From: a bacterium
GTDB taxonomy: Bacteria > Patescibacteriota > Gracilibacteria > Peribacterales > Peribacteraceae
Direction of reading: 5' to 3'
DNA length: 64,000 nucleotides
NCBI GenBank assembly: GCA_029558515.1
Contig: JAKQEM010000032.1
Span: 1 to 64,000, forward strand
In this document: piece after piece, positions 1 through 9,182 of the stretch
Layout: each line of letters opens with the position of its first letter
Position numbering within the stretch: the stretch's first letter is position 1
Notes under the pieces: generated by a model
The model's input: only the letters and a program-made list of their open reading frames with translations
Told to the model about the DNA's origin: nothing
Databases searched by the model: none
Position numbers and translations under genes: made by a program

Positions 1-107
1 GCCAGATTGACGACCATACTTTTTGACATGCAATGCATGACAGGAAGTGCACTTTTTTTGGGCATAAAAAATTGGGAAGAGAATTGCGCTAATCCTAGCC
101 CAAAAGT

Positions 108-317
108 CTAAGAAACAGCATTCATAAATTCCCTATATCCCGCGATCTTCACATCATGGAATGTGTCCTCCGGTCGAAATGTGATCACAATACGATCCAT
201 ACGGTTTGTGAGAAAGGACGGTGACACCGCCGAATCACACCATACCCTCAAAACCGGCACCGGGTACATACCATCCGCCTCGCACAAAGAAGAAGCAACG
301 GCAATCAATCTTCCCAC
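108..317 (-). CDS. Small hypothetical protein (GTG start, 69 aa)
   Basis: Possible 69-residue protein beginning at a GTG. It overlaps the end of the preceding small gene by 13 nt, so the two could be a translationally coupled pair. The second half (RMDRIVITFRPEDTFHDVK) looks like a folded domain rather than random translation, but I recognise no family. Bases 1-107 to its right-hand end hold nothing I can identify. It may be a spurious ORF. Confidence 0.3.
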   Translation of the reverse strand: MGRLIAVASSLCEADGMYPVPVLRVWCDSAVSPSFLTNRMDRIVITFRPEDTFHDVKIAGYREFMNAVS

Positions 318-496
318 GCATCATCGGACCGCCATTGCACTAAAAATGCTCTCTTCGCATCAAGAGAATGCTCTTTCCAATCAAGAGGGAACTGGCATCC
401 CCTTTCACTGAGTTCCGCCGTAATTTCTTCCTCGGTCATGCCGTCGATATCCGGCGGCTCGTCAGGAAACGATCCAACTGATTCATTGAGGGGCAT
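305..496 (-). CDS. Small acidic hypothetical protein (63 aa)
   Basis: 63-residue acidic protein (N-terminal segment rich in Asp, Glu and Pro; Trp-containing C-terminal end), family not recognised. The ATG at 496 is preceded by a pyrimidine-rich leader (tctcccttcct directly before the ATG), the same signature that precedes most credible genes in the window, which is the main reason to call it real. It is followed by a second small ORF in an overlapping arrangement reminiscent of small two-gene modules, but no toxin or antitoxin motif is visible. Bases 497-587 are non-coding. Confidence 0.5.
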   Translation of the reverse strand: MPLNESVGSFPDEPPDIDGMTEEEITAELSERGCQFPLDWKEHSLDAKRAFLVQWRSDDAWED

Positions 497-587
497 AGGA
501 AGGGAGAAAATACCATCATGTTGACGATGACGCTACTCATTGCATCCAACATGCTCCGCAAGATACGTTTCCAACATTCTCACTCCT

Positions 588-1307
588 TCACTGCCGCGCA
601 CTGATCGGGTACAGCACACGGTTGCCGATGCGGTAGAACTGCGTGAAAAACCATTTCCACAATCGCAAGGATCCCGGCAGAGAGCCATTGCTGGCATACT
701 GGCGCGCAATGGACGCAAAACGCTTCCCGGCTTGTTCCATCGCCTTGAGCGTCGCGGGACGTTGATCCACCACCAACCCGAACCGGCCGCGGCCGGGTAT
801 GCAGCGCGGCTCAAAGTGGCGGTACACCACCGAACCGCCGTAATACTTGATGGCCTCCGCGACGTGCAAGGTGGTGAGGTACATCAGCGCCTTCCACGCG
901 ATCATCGGGGCGCCGCCGGCAAAGACAAAAGCGAAGGGCTTGCCGCGAAACTGCCCTTTGGAATGCGTCGCCTGATCGAGCCCGAATGCGCCGATGCGAT
1001 CGATGAAGTTTTTGAAGTGCGCCGGCACGGAGAAATTCCACACGGGCGAGAAGAACGCCACTCCGTCAGCGGCTTCCATCAGCGCGCGCACCCGGAGGAA
1101 ATCCGGTTCCTGCCGCGCATCCCCATACTGCGCGAGGGTAAAGTGCGCGAGGTCCAGATCCCGCATGCGCACTTTTTCCACAATCATCTGCCCGGCTGAC
1201 CGTATCCCTTCGATGAAACGGTCCGCCAGCATGTCGCTGTTGCTCGGATCATTGGTCCCCGCGACGAAGACCGCCAGACGTATCGGTGAGGAAGGGACAG
1301 GAGGCAT
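588..1307 (-). CDS. NADPH-dependent FMN reductase / flavodoxin-fold oxidoreductase
   Basis: 239-residue flavodoxin-fold oxidoreductase. The N-terminus has the strand and phosphate-binding loop of this family (LAVFVAGTNDPSNSDMLADRF), followed by an acidic segment and the signature YGDARQEPDFLRVRALMEAADGVAFFSPVWNFSVPAHFKNFIDR. This corresponds to the FMN reductase pattern where a Y/W-N-x-S-x-P loop contacts the flavin. Expected role: two-electron reduction of FMN, quinones or other small acceptors with NAD(P)H in the cytoplasm; the substrate cannot be read from sequence. It starts 6 nt after the stop of the YceI lipoprotein gene, so the two are probably co-transcribed, pointing to a redox or envelope-stress role. 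The C-terminal ~60 residues are Arg-rich and not part of the common core. Confidence 0.85.
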   Translation of the reverse strand: MPPVPSSPIRLAVFVAGTNDPSNSDMLADRFIEGIRSAGQMIVEKVRMRDLDLAHFTLAQYGDARQEPDFLRVRALMEAADGVAFFSPVWNFSVPAHFKNFIDRIGAFGLDQATHSKGQFRGKPFAFVFAGGAPMIAWKALMYLTTLHVAEAIKYYGGSVVYRHFEPRCIPGRGRFGLVVDQRPATLKAMEQAGKRFASIARQYASNGSLPGSLRLWKWFFTQFYRIGNRVLYPISARQ

Positions 1308-1313
1308 GCCGTA

Positions 1314-1919
1314 CTACTTCCGGAAGACAATCTGCGCCTCCACGGGGACCAGAGGCTCCAGCAGCTTGTCACCGTACGAGTCGGCGCCGATGCCAAAGAC
1401 CCTGCGCGGCATGTCGTAGCGTGCGACCAGCATGTCATCGGTGAGCACCCCGTCGAATGTCGCCTGCAACGAGACGCCCTTCACCGTCAGATCGCCGGAA
1501 ATCTGATAGGTGTTTCCGCCCGTCGCCATGATGGACGTCGAACGGAACGTGGCGATGGGATGGGTTTCTGCATCGAAAAAATCCGCGGATTGCAGATGAC
1601 GAGTGAGCCCCTCAGCATCCGTCTCGACGCTGCGCACGTCGACGACCGCATCCAGTCGCGCGAGCGTAAAATTCTGCGGATTGGCCGCATCCGGCGTGAT
1701 CGTCACGGTGAACGTACCGAACTTCCCCTCATGGTTGATGATATTGCTCTTGCCCTCGAACGAGATGAAACTGCGCGCAAGATCCACCTCCATCGATGCG
1801 CCCGTGAAGGGATCCTGCCCGTCGGGAACGAGACGCTGCTCGTCTTCGATCACCGTGGTGCTGCACGCCGCAAGGAAGACTGAGAGTGTGAGGAGAGGGA
1901 AAGCGACTGTCGGCTTCAT
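1314..1919 (-). CDS. YceI-family lipoprotein
   Basis: 201-residue YceI-domain lipoprotein. The chosen start (ATG at 1919) gives a lipoprotein signal peptide: two basic residues region, hydrophobic run and lipobox LAAC, so Cys would be lipidated. The mature part carries the YceI beta-barrel pattern (SFISFEGKSNIINHEGKFG near the start, SADFFDAETHPIATFRST in the middle, ISGDLTVKGVSLQATFDGV later), a lipocalin-like barrel that binds isoprenoid or other amphiphilic ligands. A longer in-frame start at 2015 would bury the signal peptide and is unlikely. The leader before 1919 is almost entirely C and T. Co-directional with the FMN reductase gene 6 nt downstream. Confidence 0.88.
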   Translation of the reverse strand: MKPTVAFPLLTLSVFLAACSTTVIEDEQRLVPDGQDPFTGASMEVDLARSFISFEGKSNIINHEGKFGTFTVTITPDAANPQNFTLARLDAVVDVRSVETDAEGLTRHLQSADFFDAETHPIATFRSTSIMATGGNTYQISGDLTVKGVSLQATFDGVLTDDMLVARYDMPRRVFGIGADSYGDKLLEPLVPVEAQIVFRK

Positions 1920-2116
1920 AGGAAAAAAGGAGGAAATACAATATGAAGCGCCACTATAGCGAAGGAAAAGGGAAAGTGCGAGTGAACGACCGGCAGTTTT
2001 CTCGCAAAGCAACACACGGGGGACGCACGCGAAGAGTGGAACTGCAAAAGAGCTGGAATTACGGCAATCAATCGATATACTTGCGCGGCGAGAAACTTGA
2101 TCGGTCTTTGTACGAT

Positions 2117-2191
2117 GGCCCCATCGTCTAGCGGTCAGGACACCAGGTTTTCAGCCTGGGAACCGGGGTTCGATTCCCCGTGGGGCTGCCA
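2117..2191 (+). tRNA. tRNA-Glu (anticodon UUC)
   Basis: 75-nt cloverleaf. The acceptor stem pairs 2117-2123 with 2181-2187 (one G-U), then discriminator G and an encoded CCA (2189-2191). The anticodon stem is ccagg/cctgg around a 7-nt loop with TTC at its centre, and the T arm contains ggttcgattcc. This is a complete glutamate tRNA. Its 3' end is repeated exactly at 35425-35445, marking it as the attachment site of the island to its right. Confidence 0.97.
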
Positions 2192-2193
2192 AC
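2173..2193 (+). repeat. attL-like direct repeat (3' end of tRNA-Glu)
   Basis: 21 nt covering the T-arm end, acceptor 3' strand, CCA and two further bases, identical to 35425-35445 in the same orientation. Direct repeats of a tRNA 3' end are the standard scar of site-specific integration, with the intact tRNA kept at one end. Confidence 0.85.
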
Positions 2194-2311
2194 ACTGGCT
2201 ATGGTTTATAGATCCGCTTGCCTCAGCCAAAAAGTCGAAGTCTGAGGGAGCGGATTTTGGTTCCAGACCCGGTTGCTTTTTCCTGAACCAAAAAATAAAT
2301 TCTTCATCAAA

Positions 2312-3142
2312 ATGCCATCATTGATATATCTTCCAGATATGGCTGAATTGCAGGAAGTGCGTAGCGATGTAGAGCGTTCGGGACTTCGAGAGGCATTAGA
2401 TGATGACTACTTCGCACGAGTTAAAAGGCAGATCCGAGAATACGAATCAGGTGAATCGACTGCCCTTAATTCTTTGTATTCTCTGCTGCAATCGCCGGAT
2501 AAAAGGCAAAAGTTCATTGAGTTTATCGAACGAGTGAAGCAAAAAATGAATCGCCGCGAATGGGGAGATTTATGCGAGAGACTATCGTCCGGATTGGGAT
2601 TGAGAGATCTGAATGCAGCGTTTGAAGTGACGATAGCTGGAAATATATTGGCACAAATCCCGCCTACAAGCGTTCAGCTCTACGCTCCTACGAATGGTTC
2701 GAGAAACGTTGATCTATGTGTCCAGCTTACTGATCGCCCTGTCTATATCGAAACGACAGTCCTTGGAGAATCCGAGGAGAACATTCAATGGAGGAAGTCT
2801 CTGGCTTCCGGTCCAAAAATCCGCATGGGTGATTCCTTCTCCGTATTCGGAGGCAGGGCAACAAGGGCAATCACGCAAAAAGGCCGACAATTTCTCCCCA
2901 ATCAACCCAATGTATTGGTGATATCCATTTTTGACGTATGGGACAAGCTGGAACCCGCTCAGCAGCCATTGATCACCTCTCATTTTCAAAATATCGGATT
3001 GCTGTTGCCTTTTGGGCGCGAGCACCTCATGCAGGATTGGATTGCAAGACCAGATCCGACTTGTCGCCTTACGGATGAAGAAGAAAAAGTTATTTTGCAC
3101 CTGCTAAACGGTGAAAATTTCTTCCCCATCGGGTATGTTTGA
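2312..3142 (+). CDS. Hypothetical protein, possible restriction-endonuclease-like fold
   Basis: 276-residue protein starting at ATG 2312 (alternative ATG 2339; a TTG at 2273 is also in frame). The N-terminal half is helical and charged (VKRQIREYESGEST, FIERVKQKMNRREW). The middle has a strand-rich segment with a D-x(11)-E-T-T arrangement (NVDLCVQLTDRPVYIETTV) resembling the core of PD-(D/E)XK nucleases, but with Thr where the catalytic Lys is expected, so activity is doubtful. Not assigned to a named family. It is the first of three tightly spaced co-directional genes ending in an ApeA-like HEPN protein; its stop overlaps or nearly touches the next start. The context suggests part of a multi-gene defence unit. 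Confidence 0.7.
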   Translation: MPSLIYLPDMAELQEVRSDVERSGLREALDDDYFARVKRQIREYESGESTALNSLYSLLQSPDKRQKFIEFIERVKQKMNRREWGDLCERLSSGLGLRDLNAAFEVTIAGNILAQIPPTSVQLYAPTNGSRNVDLCVQLTDRPVYIETTVLGESEENIQWRKSLASGPKIRMGDSFSVFGGRATRAITQKGRQFLPNQPNVLVISIFDVWDKLEPAQQPLITSHFQNIGLLLPFGREHLMQDWIARPDPTCRLTDEEEKVILHLLNGENFFPIGYV

Positions 3143-3150
3143 ACCTTCTT

Positions 3151-4929
3151 ATGCCAACTGTCCATCTCATGCATCCCAAGGTCGAGAATGTCTTTCCGGG
3201 CACGGAAGGTGATTTCGCAACATTCACGTCATTACTGAAGGAACTGAGCCTCACGGATACTCTCATCTTTTGCTTTCGTATGAATCACATTCTGTCCGAA
3301 TGGAAAAAGACCCATGAAGAAAAACAGAAAGAGATCGTTGGACTGTTCTTCACGCCAGAAGAAATTCAGAGGATCTTTTCCGGCAGCCCTCGGATTTCTT
3401 CCTACGATGAGTTATCGATCACGACACGGGGGCCGATGATGGTGCTCACTCAGTGGGCATCCATGTTCTGCGAGGATCAGGAGAATGATGGCAACACATT
3501 CAAAGATCCTGCCGTGCGCCAGAAATTCGCTAAAGCGATGCTGATCGCAGATGATCTCTGGCAAAAAGCCATCAAAATGGAACGGATGCTGGAGGACGTT
3601 TCGACAGAGCAAGCGAGATATAACCTTCTGTCGACATTCCGCCAGAATGCTGCCGGAACTCATCAGCCGACGCAGCACGGCAACATTTTCGTCGCAAAGG
3701 GTTATGCGATGTTCGTCGATCCCGGCTATTTCCCTGAACGCCACAAAGAATTTGCTGATCAATTTCAAGCCGTTTCAGGCATGAGCATTGAGGATTACTA
3801 CATATGCCTCACCTACATTGCCGCTAACGTTCTCGATGGGAAGATCAATGGAAAATCTGCCGGACGCATAGATCAGGCACTCGATTCCGTGCCAGCCGAT
3901 TTCAGAGATACTTTCCAAAAGTTCTTCACCTTAGAAACGCAAGACGCAGCGGCGATCAAGAAGGCTTTGTGGGGTGACACTCAGAAATCATCGGTCACAG
4001 GTTTCGATGACGCTCCTGCAATCAGTGACCGAAGTTTTCGCGCACGTCCGTTTTTCATTACCGCCGATGGGAGGTTCATGCTCATCGATCCAGTTCTTTA
4101 TTTGGATAAGATGATGGACGGCCCGCTGTTCACCCTGCTGCAGGCAGGAAGCGCCAAGGCTGAATATTTCTTTCAAGAATTCGGATACGCATTTGAGGCT
4201 TCCATGAGGGAATATCTGAAGAGTTTTTATCCGACATCTACTCTCAGTGATCGCTTGAGCTGCCCGCTTCTCCGCGAACCAAAGGGCGGCGAACGCGAGC
4301 CTTCGGAGGTGACGGACGGGTGTTTGGATTACGGGGACGAGATGATTCTTTTCGAGATGAAGGCAACCTTCTTGAGGCAAGAGAAGATCATCGGAAACGA
4401 CAATGAGGAATACGTGCAAATGCTGCGGGAACGGTATGTGATGACATCCGAAGGTGAGGCGAAGGGTGTCACACAATTGGCAAACACGATCATGCGGATC
4501 GACTCCGGCGAATACACGCCAGTAGGCCGCGATTTCTCTATCGTTAAGAAAATCTATCCTGTGCTTCTAGTGCATGATGAACTGATCGATGCTCCGATGC
4601 ATCCCTACTTTTTTGCCAATGAATTTGTGAAGGCATTGGAGCCGGATGAAACATTGCAGAATGGCTTCATGAAGAAAGGTCGTTTCCTTGTCGCACCTGT
4701 TACACTTATGACCGTAGAGGATCTGGAAAACTTGGAATTCCTCATCAGAAGAAAAGGATTCTCCTTGAGAGATGCTTTGGCAAAATATGCAGAGTTGTAT
4801 CCTGATAGACGAGAGGGATTCCATAATGCATGTCTTGATGCGGGATACCAGCTCTATGCGACACAAGTCCTCGCCGAGAAGGGTTTGGAAATTATCAGGA
4901 AAACCCGTGCGAAACTTTTCCCAAAATAA
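3151..4929 (+). CDS. Hypothetical protein with C-terminal PD-(D/E)XK-like motif
   Basis: 592-residue protein from ATG 3151 (leader aaccttctt; a TTG at 3139 overlapping the previous stop is an alternative). The first ~350 residues are mostly helical and unrecognised. Around residues 390-410 the segment CLDYGDEMILFEMKAT fits the D...E-x-K catalytic core of PD-(D/E)XK nucleases, preceded by a Cys-Pro-Leu-Leu-Arg turn. The last ~190 residues are again unrecognised (FLVAPVTLMTVEDLENLEFLI resembles segments found C-terminal to nuclease-like domains). Inferred role: DNA- or RNA-cleaving effector. It sits 8 nt after gene one and 3 nt before the ApeA-like gene, so one operon. No homologue named with certainty. 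Confidence 0.75.
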   Translation: MPTVHLMHPKVENVFPGTEGDFATFTSLLKELSLTDTLIFCFRMNHILSEWKKTHEEKQKEIVGLFFTPEEIQRIFSGSPRISSYDELSITTRGPMMVLTQWASMFCEDQENDGNTFKDPAVRQKFAKAMLIADDLWQKAIKMERMLEDVSTEQARYNLLSTFRQNAAGTHQPTQHGNIFVAKGYAMFVDPGYFPERHKEFADQFQAVSGMSIEDYYICLTYIAANVLDGKINGKSAGRIDQALDSVPADFRDTFQKFFTLETQDAAAIKKALWGDTQKSSVTGFDDAPAISDRSFRARPFFITADGRFMLIDPVLYLDKMMDGPLFTLLQAGSAKAEYFFQEFGYAFEASMREYLKSFYPTSTLSDRLSCPLLREPKGGEREPSEVTDGCLDYGDEMILFEMKATFLRQEKIIGNDNEEYVQMLRERYVMTSEGEAKGVTQLANTIMRIDSGEYTPVGRDFSIVKKIYPVLLVHDELIDAPMHPYFFANEFVKALEPDETLQNGFMKKGRFLVAPVTLMTVEDLENLEFLIRRKGFSLRDALAKYAELYPDRREGFHNACLDAGYQLYATQVLAEKGLEIIRKTRAKLFPK

Positions 4930-4932
4930 TCT

Positions 4933-6252
4933 ATGGAAAACCGAGTTATCGAAGGTAAATGGTGGATTGCTGGCACTGAGGATGAGGAATCCGGAAATTT
5001 AGTGTGTGATGAGAAAGGATGGAACTTAAAATTGAATGGAACCTTTCAGCAGCAACCCGATGAAGATTTGAAACACGCTTTATCGCAGCAGCGTCCTCGC
5101 TTTATTTCGCCGAGCACCGAAAATACGGTTCTAGGAATCACAAAAGATGGCAAACCAATCACGCTCGAATATTTTCCAGCCAAAAGCTCCAATCTTTTTC
5201 TTGTTGGACGAGGGTATAATTCCGAGGCTTATCTCATTCATAGATTTTTCGAGAATGCCCATTTTCCTGATCCAAAAGCGATAACATTTAAGAGGGTGCT
5301 GGTGAAATTTCCCTTCCTCTATGAGTGGTTCGGGCAATCAATGGTGGACGTAGAAAGAGATCGAAATGAAGATGGTAGTGCGAAAGAAGTCAGATTTGTC
5401 TGCAAGCCCGGAACAAAAACTCCAATAGGCATCGTCGGTGATATGTCACTTGCACTCCGCGCATATGCAACGATGCCTTTCTTTCCGGCGAAAAACATTT
5501 CCATAACTCAGGAAGCGGAATTGGTCATTGAGAGTACAGGTGCGTCAGAGATTTCTCTGAAAGATATTCGAGCCACAATCGTTACCTTCAGGGATTTCCT
5601 AACAGTCGCTACAGGTCTGCACATCTCAGTCAAATCAATCGTAGGTATTACGGATAGCAACAAGGAGAATTTTCCTGATGGAAAAACATATAATCCGGAA
5701 GTTTTGATACACGATAGGTTCTTTGAGAACGATGGAATACAGGCAGATGTTAAGCCAAACTCTATGAATTTCACCTTCGGTGAACTGGCGGGAAATGCCG
5801 ATACAATTTTAAAAAATTGGTTTCAGGCCTCTCAAAAATTCAAGGACGTCTTCAACGTGTATTTCAGTACTTTAGCTGTTCCGAATTTGAATCTCCGGAA
5901 TAAATTCGCGAGTGTTATCGCTGCAATCGAAGGATTAATGAGGATCGGTGATCCTAGCCTGCGAACCGAGAGAAGTCTTTTCAAAATCATCAATGCCTTA
6001 CAGGATTTAATAAAGCCATATGGAATTCTCTTTACTACAAATGAGATTGAATTGATCGTGAATACTCGAAATAAGTTCGCTCATATTGAACTGACAGATC
6101 CGACCAGACAGCCCTTGGATGATCACCAGCTCTACGATGCCACAGCAAAGCTATGTGCAATGCTGGAGATCGCAGTCTTATGCGATTTAGGCTTCGACGC
6201 TCAAACATTGAGCAACATAGCTCGAAGAAAAATTGCAGAAGCTAAACGCTGA
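4933..6252 (+). CDS. ApeA-like HEPN-domain antiphage protein
   Basis: 439 residues. The N-terminus (GKWWIAGTEDEESGNLVCDEKG, then WNLKLNGTF) matches the opening of the ApeA N-terminal beta-domain seen in abortive-infection HEPN proteins. The C-terminal ~150 residues are helical and carry the HEPN ribonuclease signature R-x4-H in NTRNKFAHIELTD (about residues 378-390). ApeA proteins are HEPN RNases that stop phage by attacking host RNA; here this role is inferred from the two regions together. The gene begins 3 nt after the upstream nuclease-like gene, and the unusual neighbours suggest it acts as one component of a three-protein system. Its stop codon abuts the convergent stop of the next gene within the tetranucleotide-spaced sequence tgatca. 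Confidence 0.75.
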   Translation: MENRVIEGKWWIAGTEDEESGNLVCDEKGWNLKLNGTFQQQPDEDLKHALSQQRPRFISPSTENTVLGITKDGKPITLEYFPAKSSNLFLVGRGYNSEAYLIHRFFENAHFPDPKAITFKRVLVKFPFLYEWFGQSMVDVERDRNEDGSAKEVRFVCKPGTKTPIGIVGDMSLALRAYATMPFFPAKNISITQEAELVIESTGASEISLKDIRATIVTFRDFLTVATGLHISVKSIVGITDSNKENFPDGKTYNPEVLIHDRFFENDGIQADVKPNSMNFTFGELAGNADTILKNWFQASQKFKDVFNVYFSTLAVPNLNLRNKFASVIAAIEGLMRIGDPSLRTERSLFKIINALQDLIKPYGILFTTNEIELIVNTRNKFAHIELTDPTRQPLDDHQLYDATAKLCAMLEIAVLCDLGFDAQTLSNIARRKIAEAKR

Positions 6253-6873
6253 TCACTTATAATCCTGCACGCTCATCGAGTACGTTCCGATGGAGTTCGA
6301 CTCGATGTAGTAGGTGCCAGCATTGTAGAAGACGCTCTCATCAGTGATCGGTCCCGTGCCGTTCATGATGATCTCGAAGCTGAAGCTGTTATCCGGCTTC
6401 TTAAGCCATGCCTGACAGAGGCTTCCTTTGCAATCGTAGACGATCTTAAATTTGTCACCCGTGATGGTGAACGGTTCCGACTTCTTCGCACCGTTTCCTT
6501 TGAAGACAAACACTTCCTGATAGGACTTTGCCGCAGCCGGAGCCTGAGCTGCCGCTCCTGCGTCTGACGGCTGCGCCGCCTGCTCTGGTCCCGAGAGTTG
6601 TGACCGATCCATCGTACCGACTGCCACACCCAAGAGGATAACCACTACGATGAATTTCACGCCGCCCGACAGGTGGAAATTGCCCTTCTTCTGAATAAAT
6701 CCTATCGCCGGTGGTAGCAGGACAATGGATGCGGCGAGTAACGCCAAGCCAGTCACGGGCTGCTTCGCGAGCAACGAGACGGCAGGCAGGAGAAGGAAAA
6801 TCCCTAGCGCCCAGCCAATGATGAGTCCAAGTGTGATTTTCTGGGGTGCCGATGGTGTTGTCTGGGAAGACAT
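6253..6873 (-). CDS. Membrane protein with soluble C-terminal domain, unknown
   Basis: 206 residues. Three predicted membrane helices: residues ~13-35 (ITLGLIIGWALGIFLLLPAV), ~40-62 (GLALLAASIVLLPPAIGFI) and ~72-88 (FIVVVILLGVAVGT). A Gln/Ala/Pro-rich linker and a ~90-residue extracytoplasmic beta-rich domain with two Cys follow (KIVYDCKGSLCQAW). I do not recognise the family. It starts 18 nt after the end of the type III restriction gene on the same strand, so it is transcribed with mod-res, but nothing connects it functionally to restriction. Confidence 0.7.
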   Translation of the reverse strand: MSSQTTPSAPQKITLGLIIGWALGIFLLLPAVSLLAKQPVTGLALLAASIVLLPPAIGFIQKKGNFHLSGGVKFIVVVILLGVAVGTMDRSQLSGPEQAAQPSDAGAAAQAPAAAKSYQEVFVFKGNGAKKSEPFTITGDKFKIVYDCKGSLCQAWLKKPDNSFSFEIIMNGTGPITDESVFYNAGTYYIESNSIGTYSMSVQDYK

Positions 6874-6891
6874 GAAAGTGATTGGAAGGAA

Positions 6892-9180
6892 TTAAGCTGA
6901 GTTGGAGCGGATCTCCGCAATTATCGTTGCCATATTTTCTGCGGTCACCATCCGGAAAGCATTGGCTTTGCCGCAGGCCGAAGCCCATATCTCTCCAATG
7001 TGTTCTTTGTAGGTGGTATCCGTCGAGCCAATGCGGTCTGCTCCTTTGTATTCCAATATCCACCACGCGCCCTTCGTGGTTCGCACGATGAAATCCGGAT
7101 AGAACCGTGCGGAGCGATATCCTTGGATGAAGAAGCCGTCCGAATCTTGCACGACGTTCCGCAGCCACCAATCGACGGCGTCGCACGCGTCTAGCTGCTT
7201 TGCGAAGATCATCTCCTCGGCATTCAGTTCATCGCATCGGTCGAAAAGGTGTTTCTGGAAAGGCTCCTGCTGCGGTTGGAGGAGCGTCATGTCCATCGGC
7301 ACACGCCACGATTCAGATGTGCTGGGCGTGATCCTGCCTTGCTCCAGCAGCCTCTTGAATGTTTCCTCAGCCTGCCCCGAGACGAGCGTATCCACCAGCC
7401 GCCGGAGACTGTCACGCAGCGAGAATTTCTGCATGAAAAGCGTCTCAAGCGAATACTTCTGGAGCAGCTTCTCCAGAACATCGGTCAGGAATGCGTTCAT
7501 GTCGTTGATGGCGATAGCCTGTTCGCGCACGGTGCGCGAAATCCACCGGATCAATGCGTCCTTTGTCTCATCCTCCGAAAGCAGGAGCAGCTTAAGCCGC
7601 TGTTGTGCTTCAACGGTCACTGCATCTTCTTGGATATCTATCAATGTTGCCTGATTTTCCAGCTCCTCGAGGAACGAGAGCGGTACCTCGCTGCCGTGGA
7701 GCGAGAAGTCTTCCGGGATGAGGTCATAGAAGTCGAGTGGCTGGCCGTCGATTGCGAGCAGCGGAAGGCTGAAGTTTTCTTTTGAACATGCTCTGACTGC
7801 CTCATAGTCGGTTCGCTGCTCGGAGCCATCACTGCGAATCACGTCATGCTTCGAGTAACCGTTCTGCGAGAGTCCCTCTACCACCGCTTTCGCCGCGTCA
7901 TCGAATCGTCGCGAGGAGGTAAAGACGTATGAGCGGTTGAGCGCCTCCTGCGATTTTCTCTTTGCATAGGGCAGGCGCAGGACTCTGCCGATGATCTGCT
8001 CCACCGAGAGCCGCGTCCCCATGTTCGATGCCGACACGAGCGCATAGGCGAACGAACAATCCCATCCTTCCTTCAGCGCATTACAAGTGATGATGTAGCG
8101 CACAGGACATTTTCTGCTTAGCAGATTGGTGTGAGCGCTCAATTCATCTTCTTTGCCTGTCTTGATGGCGATTTCTTCGCGGGGTATCTGCAGTTCGTCC
8201 GTCAGGAAATCCACCAGCAAATGTACGTGCACTTTGTCCTCCCGTTCCTGCTCGATCTCCGCTTGGAGCAGAAGGAGAGGACGGATGTACTCCTTCGTTT
8301 CCTTTTCGTTTTTTTTCGTGATCTGCTCAAGCTCATCGCGTTTTTCCTTTGCCCGACGCACCGCCTCCTGCCATTGGGTTATATTCTCAAGGTGAATCGG
8401 AATTTTCACCATCTCCTCCTGTTTGAGCTGGATAGCGGGAATACTCACGAGGATGTTACTTCCCTGCAGCGGCGTCGCCGTGAACTCGATGATGCAGGAT
8501 GGCAGGAAACTTGCGATGACATCGACCGACAACTCCGTCTGAGCGTTGTGGCCCTCGTCCAGTATGACGAGCGGTCGGTGCATGCGAATGACATTCGCCA
8601 GAGACTGGATGACGAGGCCATCCTCTGTCTTGAAGAGGTTCCTATCCTCCACACCTCGGAAATGTTCCATGAGGGAGCCATTCTGTGCGTAGATTTTCAA
8701 TCCCTCCGTGTCTTCCCGCCGGATGGACGCGAGAGTCGTGACGACAACGCAGACGTTTTCGGTCACGTCTGAGGGCTTGAGTGCCCGCGCTTCTACGATG
8801 TCCATGACCCGCACACGCGAAGAGAAGAAGTGATCCAGCGTTTCGCGATACGGATGAGTCCTGTTCCGCAGTTGCGCGAGGGTTTGCGAGCGTATGGCGT
8901 CGGTCGGTACCAGCCAGAGCACGAGTCCCGCTTCCTGCTTTTCCAATAGGTAGTGCTCGAAGGCAAGGGCGACTGCATGAGACGCAATCAACGTCTTACC
9001 TCCGCCCGTCGGCACGCGAACGCAGACGAACGGCACCTTCGGATCTCCATGCAAATCGCGGTACTTTTCATGCGTTCTCCGGTAGAAAGCAATATCCGGA
9101 TCACCCTGCGCACGAGATTCCGCGAGAAACTCGCGCAGTTCCTCGATGCAGTGCCGTTGATAGTTCTTGAGATCGAGCAT
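6892..9180 (-). CDS. res: Type III restriction enzyme, Res subunit (DEAD helicase-nuclease)
   Basis: 762 residues from ATG 9180, 2 nt after the mod stop. Superfamily 2 helicase: Walker A VPTGGGKTLI at ~residues 56-65, motif II DEGH (LVILDEGHNAQ) at ~205, motif III TATP (FTATPLQG), and motif VI-type QIIGRVLRLPYAKR around residue 395-410. The C-terminal end carries a PD-(D/E)XK nuclease core, YPDFIVRTTKGAWWILEYKG (~residue 690-710). Together with Mod it would translocate or scan DNA from unmodified asymmetric sites and cleave. Slightly shorter than many Res proteins but all motor and nuclease motifs are present, so it appears functional. It is in an operon mod-res plus a membrane protein. Confidence 0.93.
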   Translation of the reverse strand: MLDLKNYQRHCIEELREFLAESRAQGDPDIAFYRRTHEKYRDLHGDPKVPFVCVRVPTGGGKTLIASHAVALAFEHYLLEKQEAGLVLWLVPTDAIRSQTLAQLRNRTHPYRETLDHFFSSRVRVMDIVEARALKPSDVTENVCVVVTTLASIRREDTEGLKIYAQNGSLMEHFRGVEDRNLFKTEDGLVIQSLANVIRMHRPLVILDEGHNAQTELSVDVIASFLPSCIIEFTATPLQGSNILVSIPAIQLKQEEMVKIPIHLENITQWQEAVRRAKEKRDELEQITKKNEKETKEYIRPLLLLQAEIEQEREDKVHVHLLVDFLTDELQIPREEIAIKTGKEDELSAHTNLLSRKCPVRYIITCNALKEGWDCSFAYALVSASNMGTRLSVEQIIGRVLRLPYAKRKSQEALNRSYVFTSSRRFDDAAKAVVEGLSQNGYSKHDVIRSDGSEQRTDYEAVRACSKENFSLPLLAIDGQPLDFYDLIPEDFSLHGSEVPLSFLEELENQATLIDIQEDAVTVEAQQRLKLLLLSEDETKDALIRWISRTVREQAIAINDMNAFLTDVLEKLLQKYSLETLFMQKFSLRDSLRRLVDTLVSGQAEETFKRLLEQGRITPSTSESWRVPMDMTLLQPQQEPFQKHLFDRCDELNAEEMIFAKQLDACDAVDWWLRNVVQDSDGFFIQGYRSARFYPDFIVRTTKGAWWILEYKGADRIGSTDTTYKEHIGEIWASACGKANAFRMVTAENMATIIAEIRSNSA

Positions 9181-9182
9181 AG

